In this document: positions 16,151 to 23,680 of the stretch, in pieces | Position numbering within the stretch: the stretch's first letter is position 1 | Layout: each line of letters begins with the position of its first letter | Assembly: GCA_019119975.1 (NCBI GenBank) | Contig: DWVZ01000142.1 | Coordinates: 1 to 58,622, forward strand | Origin: Candidatus Blautia merdavium | Lineage (GTDB): Bacteria; Bacillota; Clostridia; Lachnospirales; Lachnospiraceae | DNA length: 58,622 nt | Direction of reading: 5' to 3' | Notes under the pieces: model-generated | The model's database searches: none | What the model was told of the DNA's origin: nothing | What the model saw: the letters and a program-made list of their open reading frames with translations, nothing else | Made by a program: the position numbers and the translations under genes

Positions 16151-17896
16151 ATGTCCAGATTAAAGGATTTATTTAAAAAGTCTGCCAATGTACAGGCAGA
16201 AGAGATACAGGAAGAAGAAAAGAGAAACGAGCAGGAAACAGTCCCTGTAGTCCCGGAGGGTCTTTGGGTCAAATGCCCCAAATGCGGAGAACTTCTGTAT
16301 AAGGAGGATGTGGTAAACCACTCTTATGTATGTCCCAAGTGCAAAGGCTATTTCCGGATCAAGGCAAAGACCAGGATCAAGCTGGTGGCAGACAAGGGAA
16401 GCTTTCAGGAGTGGTGTACAGGGCTTTCTACCTTTAATCCCCTGGACTATCCCGGTTATGAAGAGAAGATTGCCCAGATGCAGGAAAAGACCCACTTAGA
16501 AGAGGCTGTCCGTATCGGATTGGCAAAGATCGACGGGACACCGGTGGTACTGGGTGTCTGTGATGCCAGATTCCTTATGGGAAGTATGGGCTATGTAGTA
16601 GGCGAGAAGATCACCCGGGCATTTGAGCGGGCTACCGAGGAAAAACTTCCCGTGGTACTGTTCTGCTGTTCCGGCGGCGCCAGAATGCAGGAGGGGATCG
16701 TTTCCCTGATGCAGATGGCAAAAACTTCCGCAGCCATTAAGAAACACAGTGAAGCAGGGTTATTATACATCCCCGTTCTCACCGATCCGACAACCGGCGG
16801 TGTGACAGCCAGCTTTGCCATGCTGGGAGATATTATCCTGGCAGAGCCCGGGGCGCTCATCGGCTTTGCCGGTCCCAGAGTCATTGCCCAGACCATCGGT
16901 CAGAAACTGCCGGAAGGGTTCCAGAGATCCGAATTTCTGGTAGAACACGGCATCATTGACGGCATTGTATACCGGGAGAAATTAAAGGCAACCCTGTCCG
17001 GGCTGCTGAAGCTCCATGAGAGGAAGAACGGCTACTGCCAGTTCTCCAGGATCGCTCTGCCGGAAAACAAAGAAGAGGAAGAGAGAAGATCTCACAAGAG
17101 AAAAAGAGAAAAAGAAATGAGTGCCTGGGAGCGTGTGGAGATCGCCAGAGATTCCAAACGTCTCACCAGCATGGATTATATCGAAACCATATTTGATGAA
17201 TTTATGGAGCTTCACGGAGACCGGGCATTCCGGGATGACGGCGCCGTCATTGGCGGTGTGGCAGTGCTGGACGGACAGCCTGTGACAGTCATTGGCGTGC
17301 AGAAGGGAAGAAATACCAAGGAGAACATTACGAGAAACTTTGGTATGCCCTCTCCGGAAGGCTACAGAAAAGCGCTGCGTCTGATGAAGCAGGCAGAGAA
17401 ATTCAACCGTCCTGTCATTAATTTCATTGATACGCCGGGCGCCTTCTGCGGAATTGAAGCAGAAGAAAGGGGACAGGGGGAAGCCATTGCCAGAAATCTG
17501 CTGGAAATGTCTGACCTGAAGATCCCGGTGCTCAGCATTGTCATTGGAGAAGGCGGCAGCGGCGGCGCCCTGGCTCTTGGCGTGGGAAATGAAGTGTGGA
17601 TGCTGGAAAACGCTACCTACTCCATTCTTTCCCCCGAAGGCTTTGCATCCATCCTCTGGAAGGACAGCAAGAGGGCAAAAGAAGCAGCCGAGGTGATGAA
17701 GATCACGGCAAAAGATCTGTACGACCTTGGCATCATTGAGCAGGTGATCCCGGAAGAGATTCCCGCGTGCAGGGAAAGTCTGCCGGAACTGGCAAGAAAT
17801 ATGAAAGACAGGATCCACGGATTCCTGGAGAGAATGGATCAGCTGGATCCGGAAGCGCTGAAAGTCCAGCGGTATGAAAGATTCAGAAAAATGTAA
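16151..17896 (+). CDS. accDA: Acetyl-CoA carboxylase carboxyltransferase, fused beta-alpha subunits (AccD-AccA)
   Basis: One 581-residue frame contains both carboxyltransferase subunits. Residues ~35-300 are AccD, with its zinc ribbon (CPKCGELL ... CPKCKGYF) and [11 protein letters not shown] Lys/Arg/Glu-rich linker around residues 310-320 leads to an internal Met ([15 protein letters not shown]), after which ~260 residues are AccA ([33 protein letters not shown]). No stop or frameshift interrupts the join. The enzyme transfers carboxyl from biotin to acetyl-CoA. In most bacteria these are two polypeptides. Re-initiation at the internal Met cannot be excluded. Confidence 0.93.
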   Translation: MSRLKDLFKKSANVQAEEIQEEEKRNEQETVPVVPEGLWVKCPKCGELLYKEDVVNHSYVCPKCKGYFRIKAKTRIKLVADKGSFQEWCTGLSTFNPLDYPGYEEKIAQMQEKTHLEEAVRIGLAKIDGTPVVLGVCDARFLMGSMGYVVGEKITRAFERATEEKLPVVLFCCSGGARMQEGIVSLMQMAKTSAAIKKHSEAGLLYIPVLTDPTTGGVTASFAMLGDIILAEPGALIGFAGPRVIAQTIGQKLPEGFQRSEFLVEHGIIDGIVYREKLKATLSGLLKLHERKNGYCQFSRIALPENKEEEERRSHKRKREKEMSAWERVEIARDSKRLTSMDYIETIFDEFMELHGDRAFRDDGAVIGGVAVLDGQPVTVIGVQKGRNTKENITRNFGMPSPEGYRKALRLMKQAEKFNRPVINFIDTPGAFCGIEAEERGQGEAIARNLLEMSDLKIPVLSIVIGEGGSGGALALGVGNEVWMLENATYSILSPEGFASILWKDSKRAKEAAEVMKITAKDLYDLGIIEQVIPEEIPACRESLPELARNMKDRIHGFLERMDQLDPEALKVQRYERFRKM

Positions 17897-17947
17897 AGAG
17901 CCGGAAGCAAGGCTTTCAGCATAAGACGGCAAAGAACGGAGAATAGT

Positions 17948-19024
17948 ATGAGCAATGGATTAGTGATCGGAGATTTAAGGGCTGAGGTTCCCGTGATCCA
18001 GGGCGGCATGGGAGTAGGCATCAGCCTCTCCAGCCTTGCAGGCAGCGTGGCTGCAAACGGAGGGATCGGCATTATTTCCACAGCGCAGATTGGCTGGAGA
18101 GAACCGGATTTTTATGAAAATCCTTTTGAAGCCAATTTCAGGGCTATCAGAAAAGAGCTGAAAAAGGCAAAAGAAATCGCCCGGGGAGGAATCGTGGGCG
18201 TGAACATCATGGTGGCTACCCAGCGCTATGAAGAGTATGTAAGATGTGCTGCGGATGCCGGTGCGGATGTGATTATTTCCGGCGCAGGGCTTCCTGTGGA
18301 CCTCCCGGCTTATGTGGAGGGAACAAAGGCCAAGATCGCTCCAGTGGTATCTTCTTTGAAATCTTTCGTGGTCTTGTGTAGATTATGGGAAAGAAAATAT
18401 AACAGATACCCGGATTTTGTGGTAGTGGAAGGACCAAAAGCCGGGGGACATTTAGGCTTCACGCTGGAGGAGCTGGAAACCTGTACCCAGGAAGCCTACG
18501 ATGAAGTGATCCGCTCCATTGTCAAAAAGGCAGAGGAATACGGAGAAAAAGCGGGAAGAAAGATCCCCGTTATCGTGGCAGGCGGGATTTTCGACGGGGA
18601 GGACATGAAACATGCCCTTTCCCTGGGAGCAGACGGCGTGCAGGCGGCAACCCGGTTTGTCACCACCGAGGAATGTGATGCGGCGCCGGAATATAAGGAT
18701 GCCTATATCAAAGCAAAGAAAGAAGATATCTGCATTGTCAAAAGTCCGGTGGGAATGCCGGGACGGGCGATCCGCAACGCTTTTATAGAGCGGACCAAGA
18801 CAGAAAAATGCAGGATCACTCATTGTTATCAGTGCATTACCACCTGCAATCCGGCAAAGATCCCTTACTGCATCACTCAGGCGCTGGTCAACGCCGCAGA
18901 AGGGAAGCTGGACGATGCCCTGCTTTTCTGCGGGGAGAATGCTTACCGGTGTGAAAAAATGGAAAAAGTAGAAGACATTATGAAGGAATTCAGAGCTGCT
19001 GCAGAGCAGCTGAATATTCTGTAA
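17948..19024 (+). CDS. FMN-dependent nitronate monooxygenase/FabK-like reductase, probable enoyl-ACP reductase
   Basis: A 358-residue flavin TIM-barrel protein of the nitronate monooxygenase/FabK family: PVIQGGMGVGISLSSLAG at the start, EGPKAGGHLGFT (the catalytic His region of FabK) and VAGGIFDGEDMKHALSLGADG. It is longer than classical FabK (about 310-320) and has a Cys-rich insert near the C-terminus (CYQCITTCNPAKIPYC) that could hold an Fe-S cluster. It closes the fatty acid operon, and no other enoyl reductase gene is present in the window, which supports an enoyl-ACP reductase role. That role is inference; a general flavin oxidoreductase is the alternative. Confidence 0.75.
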   Translation: MSNGLVIGDLRAEVPVIQGGMGVGISLSSLAGSVAANGGIGIISTAQIGWREPDFYENPFEANFRAIRKELKKAKEIARGGIVGVNIMVATQRYEEYVRCAADAGADVIISGAGLPVDLPAYVEGTKAKIAPVVSSLKSFVVLCRLWERKYNRYPDFVVVEGPKAGGHLGFTLEELETCTQEAYDEVIRSIVKKAEEYGEKAGRKIPVIVAGGIFDGEDMKHALSLGADGVQAATRFVTTEECDAAPEYKDAYIKAKKEDICIVKSPVGMPGRAIRNAFIERTKTEKCRITHCYQCITTCNPAKIPYCITQALVNAAEGKLDDALLFCGENAYRCEKMEKVEDIMKEFRAAAEQLNIL

Positions 19025-19114
19025 AGGGAAAGTCCTGTATATGGAAAATCCTGCGCAAGGTATGGGACTTGAGTTTCCGCAAGCCTTGCAATGTCTTTGA
19101 GAATATGAGAAGAT

Positions 19115-19158
19115 AAAAGCAGAAGCAGACTCGGAAAGGAGAGGGCTTCTGCTTTTTT
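19115..19158 (+). terminator. Intrinsic terminator at the end of the fatty acid operon
   Basis: AAAAGCAGAAGC (19115-19126) pairs with GCTTCTGCTTTT (19145-19156), continuing into a T-run. It closes the acpP to FabK-like transcription unit. Confidence 0.85.
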
Positions 19159-19239
19159 CTTGCTGTAAAAGCTGTGAAAATATATGGAGAAGGTACTCCT
19201 CAGAGACGGACATTTTGAGAGGAAGAGAAAGGATGAGCC

Positions 19240-20526
19240 ATGAACATGAAAAACTTTATTCTGAAAGGTGATATCTGTTTCAGCAGATCAAAAGAGGAGC
19301 TGTCCTGTGTGGAGCAGGGATATCTGGTTTGCACCGATGGGATCTGCAGAGGTGTCTTCCGTGAGATTCCGCAGGCATATGCCGGGCTTTCGGTGCAGAA
19401 CTGGGAACACGCCATGATCCTTCCCGGGCTGTACGACCTGCATGTCCATGCGCCCCAGTATGCCTTTGCAGGGACAGGCATGGATCTGGAGCTTCTGAAG
19501 TGGCTTGAAACCAGGACCTTCCCGGAAGAGGAACGCTATGCAGACCCGGAGTATGCCAGGAAAGCCTATGGGTTGTTTGCCCGGAAGCTGAAAGAGAGCG
19601 CCACTGTCCGGGCGTGCATTTTCGGGACCATTCACAGGGAGGCTACCCAGATCCTGATGGAAGAGTTGGAGAAAACCGGGTTAAAGACCATGGTGGGGAA
19701 GGTCAGCATGGACCGGAATGCGTCTGCGGGGCTTTTGGAGCCGGGACCTTTTGCAGCAGCCCGCAGCGTGTGCCAGTGGCTGGATGGGGTCAGCGGAAAA
19801 TATGAAAATGTAAAGCCTGTGGTCACACCCAGATTTGTACCTGCCTGTACAGAAGAGCTGCTGGGAGAGCTGGGAAAGATCTGCGAAGAGCGGAAGCTTC
19901 CCGTCCAGTCCCATCTGTCAGAGAATCCGTCGGAGATTGCCTGGGTAAAAGAGCTGTGTCCCTGGGCAGAGTCTTACGCGGAGGTTTATGAGCATTTCGG
20001 TCTTCTGGGGATGCCGGAAGCGCCTGCGGTTATGGCGCACTGTGTTTATTCCGGGGAATCGGAGAATGAGAAAAAGCTTTTAAGAGAGAATCCGGTCTAC
20101 ATTGCCCACTGCCCTCAGTCCAACACGGATCTGTCCTCAGGAATCGCTCCAGTGAGACGCTATCTGGAGGAAGGGATGCTGGTGGGGCTGGGAACCGACA
20201 TTGCGGGCGGGCATAAGATGTCGGTCTTTCAGACTATGGCAGAAGCCATACAGGTGTCCAAGCTGCGATGGAGACTGGCGGACGATTCTCTGGCACCGCT
20301 GAGGACCGAGGAGACTTTCTATTTGGGAACCAAAGGAGGCGGAAGCTTTTTCGGAAAGGTGGGAAGCTTTGAGCCGGGCTATGAGCTGGATGCGGTGATC
20401 ATAGACGAAGAGAGGCTTTCTACACCTGCGCGGCTGTCTATGAAAGAACGGTTAGAGAGGATCATTTATCTTTCTGAAGACAGGGATGTTGTGGGAAAAT
20501 ATGTGGCAGGGGAGAAGATCTTCTGA
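19240..20526 (+). CDS. guaD: Guanine deaminase (amidohydrolase family)
   Basis: A 428-residue cytoplasmic zinc amidohydrolase. Metal-ligand motifs: GLYDLHVHAPQYAF (HxH), QSHLSENPSEI, MAHCVYSGE and GLGTDIAGGHKMS. The PQYAFAGTGMDLELLKWL segment is characteristic of guanine deaminases, which convert guanine to xanthine and ammonia. Start at 19240 with AAAGGA nine bases upstream; a second ATG at 19246 is possible. It stands alone, with no other purine gene beside it. A related deaminase substrate is possible but less likely. Confidence 0.87.
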   Translation: MNMKNFILKGDICFSRSKEELSCVEQGYLVCTDGICRGVFREIPQAYAGLSVQNWEHAMILPGLYDLHVHAPQYAFAGTGMDLELLKWLETRTFPEEERYADPEYARKAYGLFARKLKESATVRACIFGTIHREATQILMEELEKTGLKTMVGKVSMDRNASAGLLEPGPFAAARSVCQWLDGVSGKYENVKPVVTPRFVPACTEELLGELGKICEERKLPVQSHLSENPSEIAWVKELCPWAESYAEVYEHFGLLGMPEAPAVMAHCVYSGESENEKKLLRENPVYIAHCPQSNTDLSSGIAPVRRYLEEGMLVGLGTDIAGGHKMSVFQTMAEAIQVSKLRWRLADDSLAPLRTEETFYLGTKGGGSFFGKVGSFEPGYELDAVIIDEERLSTPARLSMKERLERIIYLSEDRDVVGKYVAGEKIF

Positions 20527-20800
20527 GAAAGCAGAAAGGATATTTCAGAAAAAACTTCAAAAGGAAATTTCGGAAGAGAAGAAGAACGGATGCATTTCAA
20601 AAATAGATTTTAGTGGTTAATTCTCAGGAGATGTGACCTGTCTTTCGGAGTTGAATTAAAAAAATAGTGCTAAATCCTAAAGACGGGTGGATTTGGCGAT
20701 GAAGACACATATTGGGACTACGCGGTGTATGTCTATAAGAAAAATCTTCCAATTAATTGATATGTATATAGACTTACAGTTTGAAATAAGGTGAAAGTAT
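20527..20800. other. AT-rich region without an intact gene
   Basis: First part of a roughly 1-kb AT-rich island. A short open stretch (20674-20760) encodes a hydrophilic Asp/Tyr-rich peptide (GDEDTYWDYAVYVYKKN) without a start codon; it looks like a gene remnant, but I do not recognise the parent. No promoter or RNA structure stands out. Confidence 0.5.
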
Positions 20801-21090
20801 ATGAAGAAAGCAAAACATATATCATTAGGGATATTCTTTTGGGTAATAACAGTTATGGCGGTAATTCTTCAGATATCTAAAAAAAATATTCCTGTTGAAA
20901 TTCAATTTTTTTTTTAGTTATAGTATTTTGCTCTGTCAGCAACCAAGCTGTATTATTAACAAAAATGTATATTGAAAAGAAACAGCTGAAAAACAAAATA
21001 AGTCTTAAATACTACATTTATACCCTTATCAATATATTATATATTCTTTTTTGTATATATGTTATTTTCATGATTTTTTTGTTCTTTTAA
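20801..21090 (+). pseudogene. Small membrane protein gene, frameshifted at a ten-T tract
   Basis: ATG at 20801 after AGGTG starts a hydrophobic protein (MKKAKHISLGIFFWVITVM) that stops at 20915-20917 after 38 residues, exactly at a run of ten Ts (20906-20915). One extra T would open a further 59 codons to 21090, adding two more hydrophobic segments and a Lys-rich turn for a total near 98 residues. Composition is AT-rich. The product is unrecognised; size and topology resemble small immunity or accessory membrane proteins, but that is only an impression. The state may be a mutation, a phase-variable OFF form, or a base-call error in the homopolymer. Confidence 0.55.
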
Positions 21091-21106
21091 AAGAAGGGGA
21101 AATACA

Positions 21107-21195
21107 ATGAAGTAGAAGAAAGTATTGGCAATTATGCTTGCAATAATAACTATATTGGTTATAAATAGTATTGTTTTTGCTTCTGAATATTACTG
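21107..21195 (+). pseudogene. Signal-peptide gene start with a nonsense codon at position 3
   Basis: ATG at 21107 reads Met-Lys-stop (TAG), then continues in frame as a Lys-rich start and hydrophobic core ending VFASEYY, a typical secretion signal. One base change (TAG from AAG) would restore it. About 30 codons on, the sequence runs into the ABC permease remnant in a different frame, so the mature part is missing. A shorter TTG start at 21125 is possible but has no good ribosome site. Probably a broken gene for a small secreted peptide. Confidence 0.5.
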
Positions 21196-21419
21196 CAAAT
21201 TCACTGGTGTCCGAACAGGTGGACAGAGGCTCTATAGCGTATGTCCTTTCCACACCGACCAAACGGTCCGCGATCGCCTTTACCCAGGCGATCGAGAGCA
21301 TCGGCACAGGAGAGGTCAATACAGCCTTTATCTGGAAACTGGCAGTGCTGGCAGTGATTGCTATTGCATTCTATACGGCAGGCGCGCTGCGGTTCCAGAA
21401 AAAGGATCTGCCGCTGTAG
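21185..21419 (+). pseudogene. ABC-2 type permease, remnant of the C-terminal part
   Basis: About 78 codons: a cytoplasmic segment SEQVDRGSIAYVLSTPTKRS followed closely by the last membrane helix (FIWKLAVLAVIAIAFYTAGA) and RFQKKDLPL. In intact ABC-2 permeases several helices separate these two parts, so there is an internal deletion as well as loss of the 5' end. The final residues are typical for the family. No ATPase gene is next to it. The remnant suggests a former exporter, in keeping with the broken small genes just upstream. Confidence 0.65.
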
Positions 21420-21522
21420 TCAGGATTTGCACAAAAGAGGTTGAAATTCCCAATCTTCTCCTGTATTCTATTAATAAAGAAAATTTTTTGTACGCTGCAT
21501 TAGGATAACAGGAGGGATTTTT

Positions 21523-21879
21523 ATGAGTCAGTTAGAAGAATTAGGATTTGAACTTCGTCACGTGGGCATCAACTGCCAGAATGAAGAAGAAGCGTGTCAG
21601 GTAGCGGACCGCTTTGACGCCATCTTCGGGCTTGCCAAGAAAGTGGGAAACAGCTCCGTCTTTGCAGGGACCGCAGTGGAAGCCATGAAAAAGCCGTACC
21701 TTGGAAAGAATGGGCACATTGCCATTGGCACCACAGATGTGGAAAAGGCAGTGGAGTATTTAAAGAGCCAGGGTGTGGAATTTGACATGGATACGGCGAA
21801 ATACAAAAACGACAAGATGACAGCCGTCTACATCAAAGAGGAGATCGGCGGCTTTGCCGTTCATCTGGTACAGAAATAA
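21523..21879 (+). CDS. Small VOC-fold protein resembling the C-terminal extension of clostridial KDPG aldolases
   Basis: A 118-residue intact gene with a good GGAGGG site. The sequence (ELRHVGINCQNEEEACQVAD; FAGTAVEAMKKPYLGKNGH; IGGFAVHLVQK) resembles the vicinal-oxygen-chelate-like domain attached to the C-terminus of some Firmicute 2-keto-3-deoxy-6-phosphogluconate/4-hydroxy-2-oxoglutarate aldolases. Here it is free-standing, with no aldolase gene adjacent. Substrate and role are unknown. The likeness is from memory of family sequences and needs a profile search. Confidence 0.65.
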   Translation: MSQLEELGFELRHVGINCQNEEEACQVADRFDAIFGLAKKVGNSSVFAGTAVEAMKKPYLGKNGHIAIGTTDVEKAVEYLKSQGVEFDMDTAKYKNDKMTAVYIKEEIGGFAVHLVQK

Positions 21880-21917
21880 GAAAGAAATAAGAAAACAAAG
21901 ATTTCCGGAATGGGTAC

Positions 21918-21946
21918 TTGAAAAAGAACCCGGGTTCGGGTATAAT
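21918..21946 (+). promoter_or_regulatory. gltX promoter
   Basis: TTGAAA (21918-21923), 17 bases, TATAAT (21941-21946). Transcription would start near 21953, giving a leader of about 107 bases with two hairpins. Confidence 0.75.
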
Positions 21947-21954
21947 TCCTAACG

Positions 21955-22026
21955 GTGGGGTATGGGCAGCGCGCCCCTGCCCCACGTTTTATGTCTTTAC
22001 GGACTGTCTGAGATCTTCAGACAGAG
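21955..22026 (+). promoter_or_regulatory. Structured leader of gltX
   Basis: Two hairpins lie between promoter and ribosome site: GTGGGG (21955-21960) with CCCCAC (21980-21985), enclosing GGGC/GCCC, followed by GTTTTATG; and CTGTCTGA with TCAGACAG around 22004-22024. The first could act as a weak terminator or attenuator. No T-box features are visible. Function is unknown. Confidence 0.4.
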
Positions 22027-22059
22027 TAGAATAGATGAGAACAGAGGAGTTAAAAAAGT

Positions 22060-23511
22060 ATGAGTACAGTTAGAACAAGATTTGCACCCAGTCCTACAGG
22101 AAGGATGCATGTGGGAAATTTAAGGACAGCTCTGTATGCCTATCTGATCGCAAAGCACGCAGGCGGAAGCTTTATGCTGCGCATTGAGGATACCGACCAG
22201 GAGCGTTTCGTGGAGGGCGCTCTGGAGATTATCTACCGGACACTGGAAAAGACCGGGCTGATCCACGACGAAGGTCCCGATAAAGACGGGGGATACGGTC
22301 CATACGTGCAGAGTGAGAGAAATGCCCAGGGCATTTATCTGAAATATGCCAAGCAGCTCATCGAGCAGGGCGACGCTTACTACTGCTTCTGTACCAGGGA
22401 ACGCCTGGAATCCTTAAAGACCAATGTAGAAGGCAAGGAAATCGCCATGTACGATAAGCACTGCCTGCATTTAAGCAAAGAAGAGGTGGAGGCAAAGCTG
22501 GCAGCAGGAGAGCCTTATGTGATCCGCTTTAATATGCCCACGGAAGGCACTACCACTTTCCACGACGACATTTACGGAGAGATCACCGTTCCCAACAATG
22601 AACTGGACGATCTGATCCTGATCAAATCCGACGGATATCCCACCTACAATTTTGCCAACGTCGTGGATGACCACTTAATGGGGATTACCCATGTGGTTAG
22701 AGGAAATGAATATCTGTCCTCTTCCCCTAAATACAACCGGATCTATGAAGCCTTCGGCTGGGAGATTCCCACCTATGTCCACTGTCCGCTGATCACGGAT
22801 GAGAATCATAAGAAACTGTCCAAGCGTTCCGGACATTCTTCCTATGAGGATCTGATCGATCAGGGCTTCCTGACCGAAGCTGTGGTAAATTATGTGGCGC
22901 TTTTAGGCTGGTGCCCCCAGGACAACCGGGAGATCTTCTCCTTGAAGGAACTGGTAGAGGTCTTTGATTACCATTATATGAGCAAATCTCCGGCAGTTTT
23001 TGATATCCAGAAGCTGCGCTGGTTCAATGGAGAATACATGAAAGCCATGGAGTTTGACCGGTTTTACGATATGGCGCTGCCTTATCTGAAGCAGGCGATT
23101 ACCAGAGATCTGGATCTGAAGAAGATCGCGGCGATGGTAAAGACCAGGATCGAGGTCTTTCCGGATATCCCAGGGCTGATCGATTTCTTTGAGGCGGTTC
23201 CGGAATATGATGTTTCCATGTATACTCATAAGAAGATGAAGACCAATCCGGAGATTTCCCTGGAAGTTTTGCAGAAGATCCTCCCGGTGCTGGAAAACCA
23301 GGAAGACTACAGCAACGACGCTCTGTATGAGCTCCTCTGCGGATTTGCAAAGGAAAACGGATATAAGAACGGACAGATCCTCTGGCCTATCCGTACAGCC
23401 CTTTCCGGAAAGCAGATGACTCCGGCAGGCGCTACAGAGATCCTGGAGGTTCTGGGCAAGGAAGAAAGCATCTGCAGATTAAAGGCTGCAGTGGAAAAAT
23501 TACAGGCGTAA
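22060..23511 (+). CDS. gltX: Glutamate--tRNA ligase
   Basis: A 483-residue class I aminoacyl-tRNA synthetase that charges tRNA with glutamate in the cytoplasm. N-terminal [20 protein letters not shown] holds the HIGH-type motif in the variant form [15 protein letters not shown] (about residue 252) is the KMSKS equivalent. The catalytic core is followed by a helical anticodon-binding part. Length is normal. No glutaminyl-tRNA synthetase or gatCAB is in the window, so discriminating versus non-discriminating action cannot be told. A terminator follows. Confidence 0.95.
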   Translation: MSTVRTRFAPSPTGRMHVGNLRTALYAYLIAKHAGGSFMLRIEDTDQERFVEGALEIIYRTLEKTGLIHDEGPDKDGGYGPYVQSERNAQGIYLKYAKQLIEQGDAYYCFCTRERLESLKTNVEGKEIAMYDKHCLHLSKEEVEAKLAAGEPYVIRFNMPTEGTTTFHDDIYGEITVPNNELDDLILIKSDGYPTYNFANVVDDHLMGITHVVRGNEYLSSSPKYNRIYEAFGWEIPTYVHCPLITDENHKKLSKRSGHSSYEDLIDQGFLTEAVVNYVALLGWCPQDNREIFSLKELVEVFDYHYMSKSPAVFDIQKLRWFNGEYMKAMEFDRFYDMALPYLKQAITRDLDLKKIAAMVKTRIEVFPDIPGLIDFFEAVPEYDVSMYTHKKMKTNPEISLEVLQKILPVLENQEDYSNDALYELLCGFAKENGYKNGQILWPIRTALSGKQMTPAGATEILEVLGKEESICRLKAAVEKLQA

Positions 23512-23531
23512 GCCAAAAGAGAAAAGGCAGG

Positions 23532-23575
23532 AAAGCTGTTTTGACGCTGTAAAAGGTTGAAAGCAGCTTTTTTGC
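23532..23575 (+). terminator. Intrinsic terminator after gltX
   Basis: AAAGCTG pairs with CAGCTTT across a long loop, ending in TTTTTT. It separates gltX from the helicase gene. Confidence 0.6.
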
Positions 23576-23680
23576 TGTATGGGCAGTCTACGGTTACAGC
23601 CGGCAGAGCTGCCCCGCAACAGAAGCAAGCGCAGAAGCTTCCGCCGGAAGCTTTTGCTTTCAGACAGGAGACAGGAGAGA

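Noticed and set aside
17085-17120. Suspected sequencing frameshift creating the accD-accA fusion
   Set aside because: Both halves are in the same frame across a normal linker without a homopolymer long enough to suggest an error, although read support was not available.
16982-17932. Minus-strand open frame of about 316 codons opposite the accD-accA fusion
   Set aside because: Shadow frame; the plus-strand gene is unmistakable and no minus-strand signal exists.
21926-21946. GGGTTCGGGT looked like a tRNA T-arm
   Set aside because: No matching acceptor, D-arm or anticodon stem nearby; it is the spacer of the gltX promoter.
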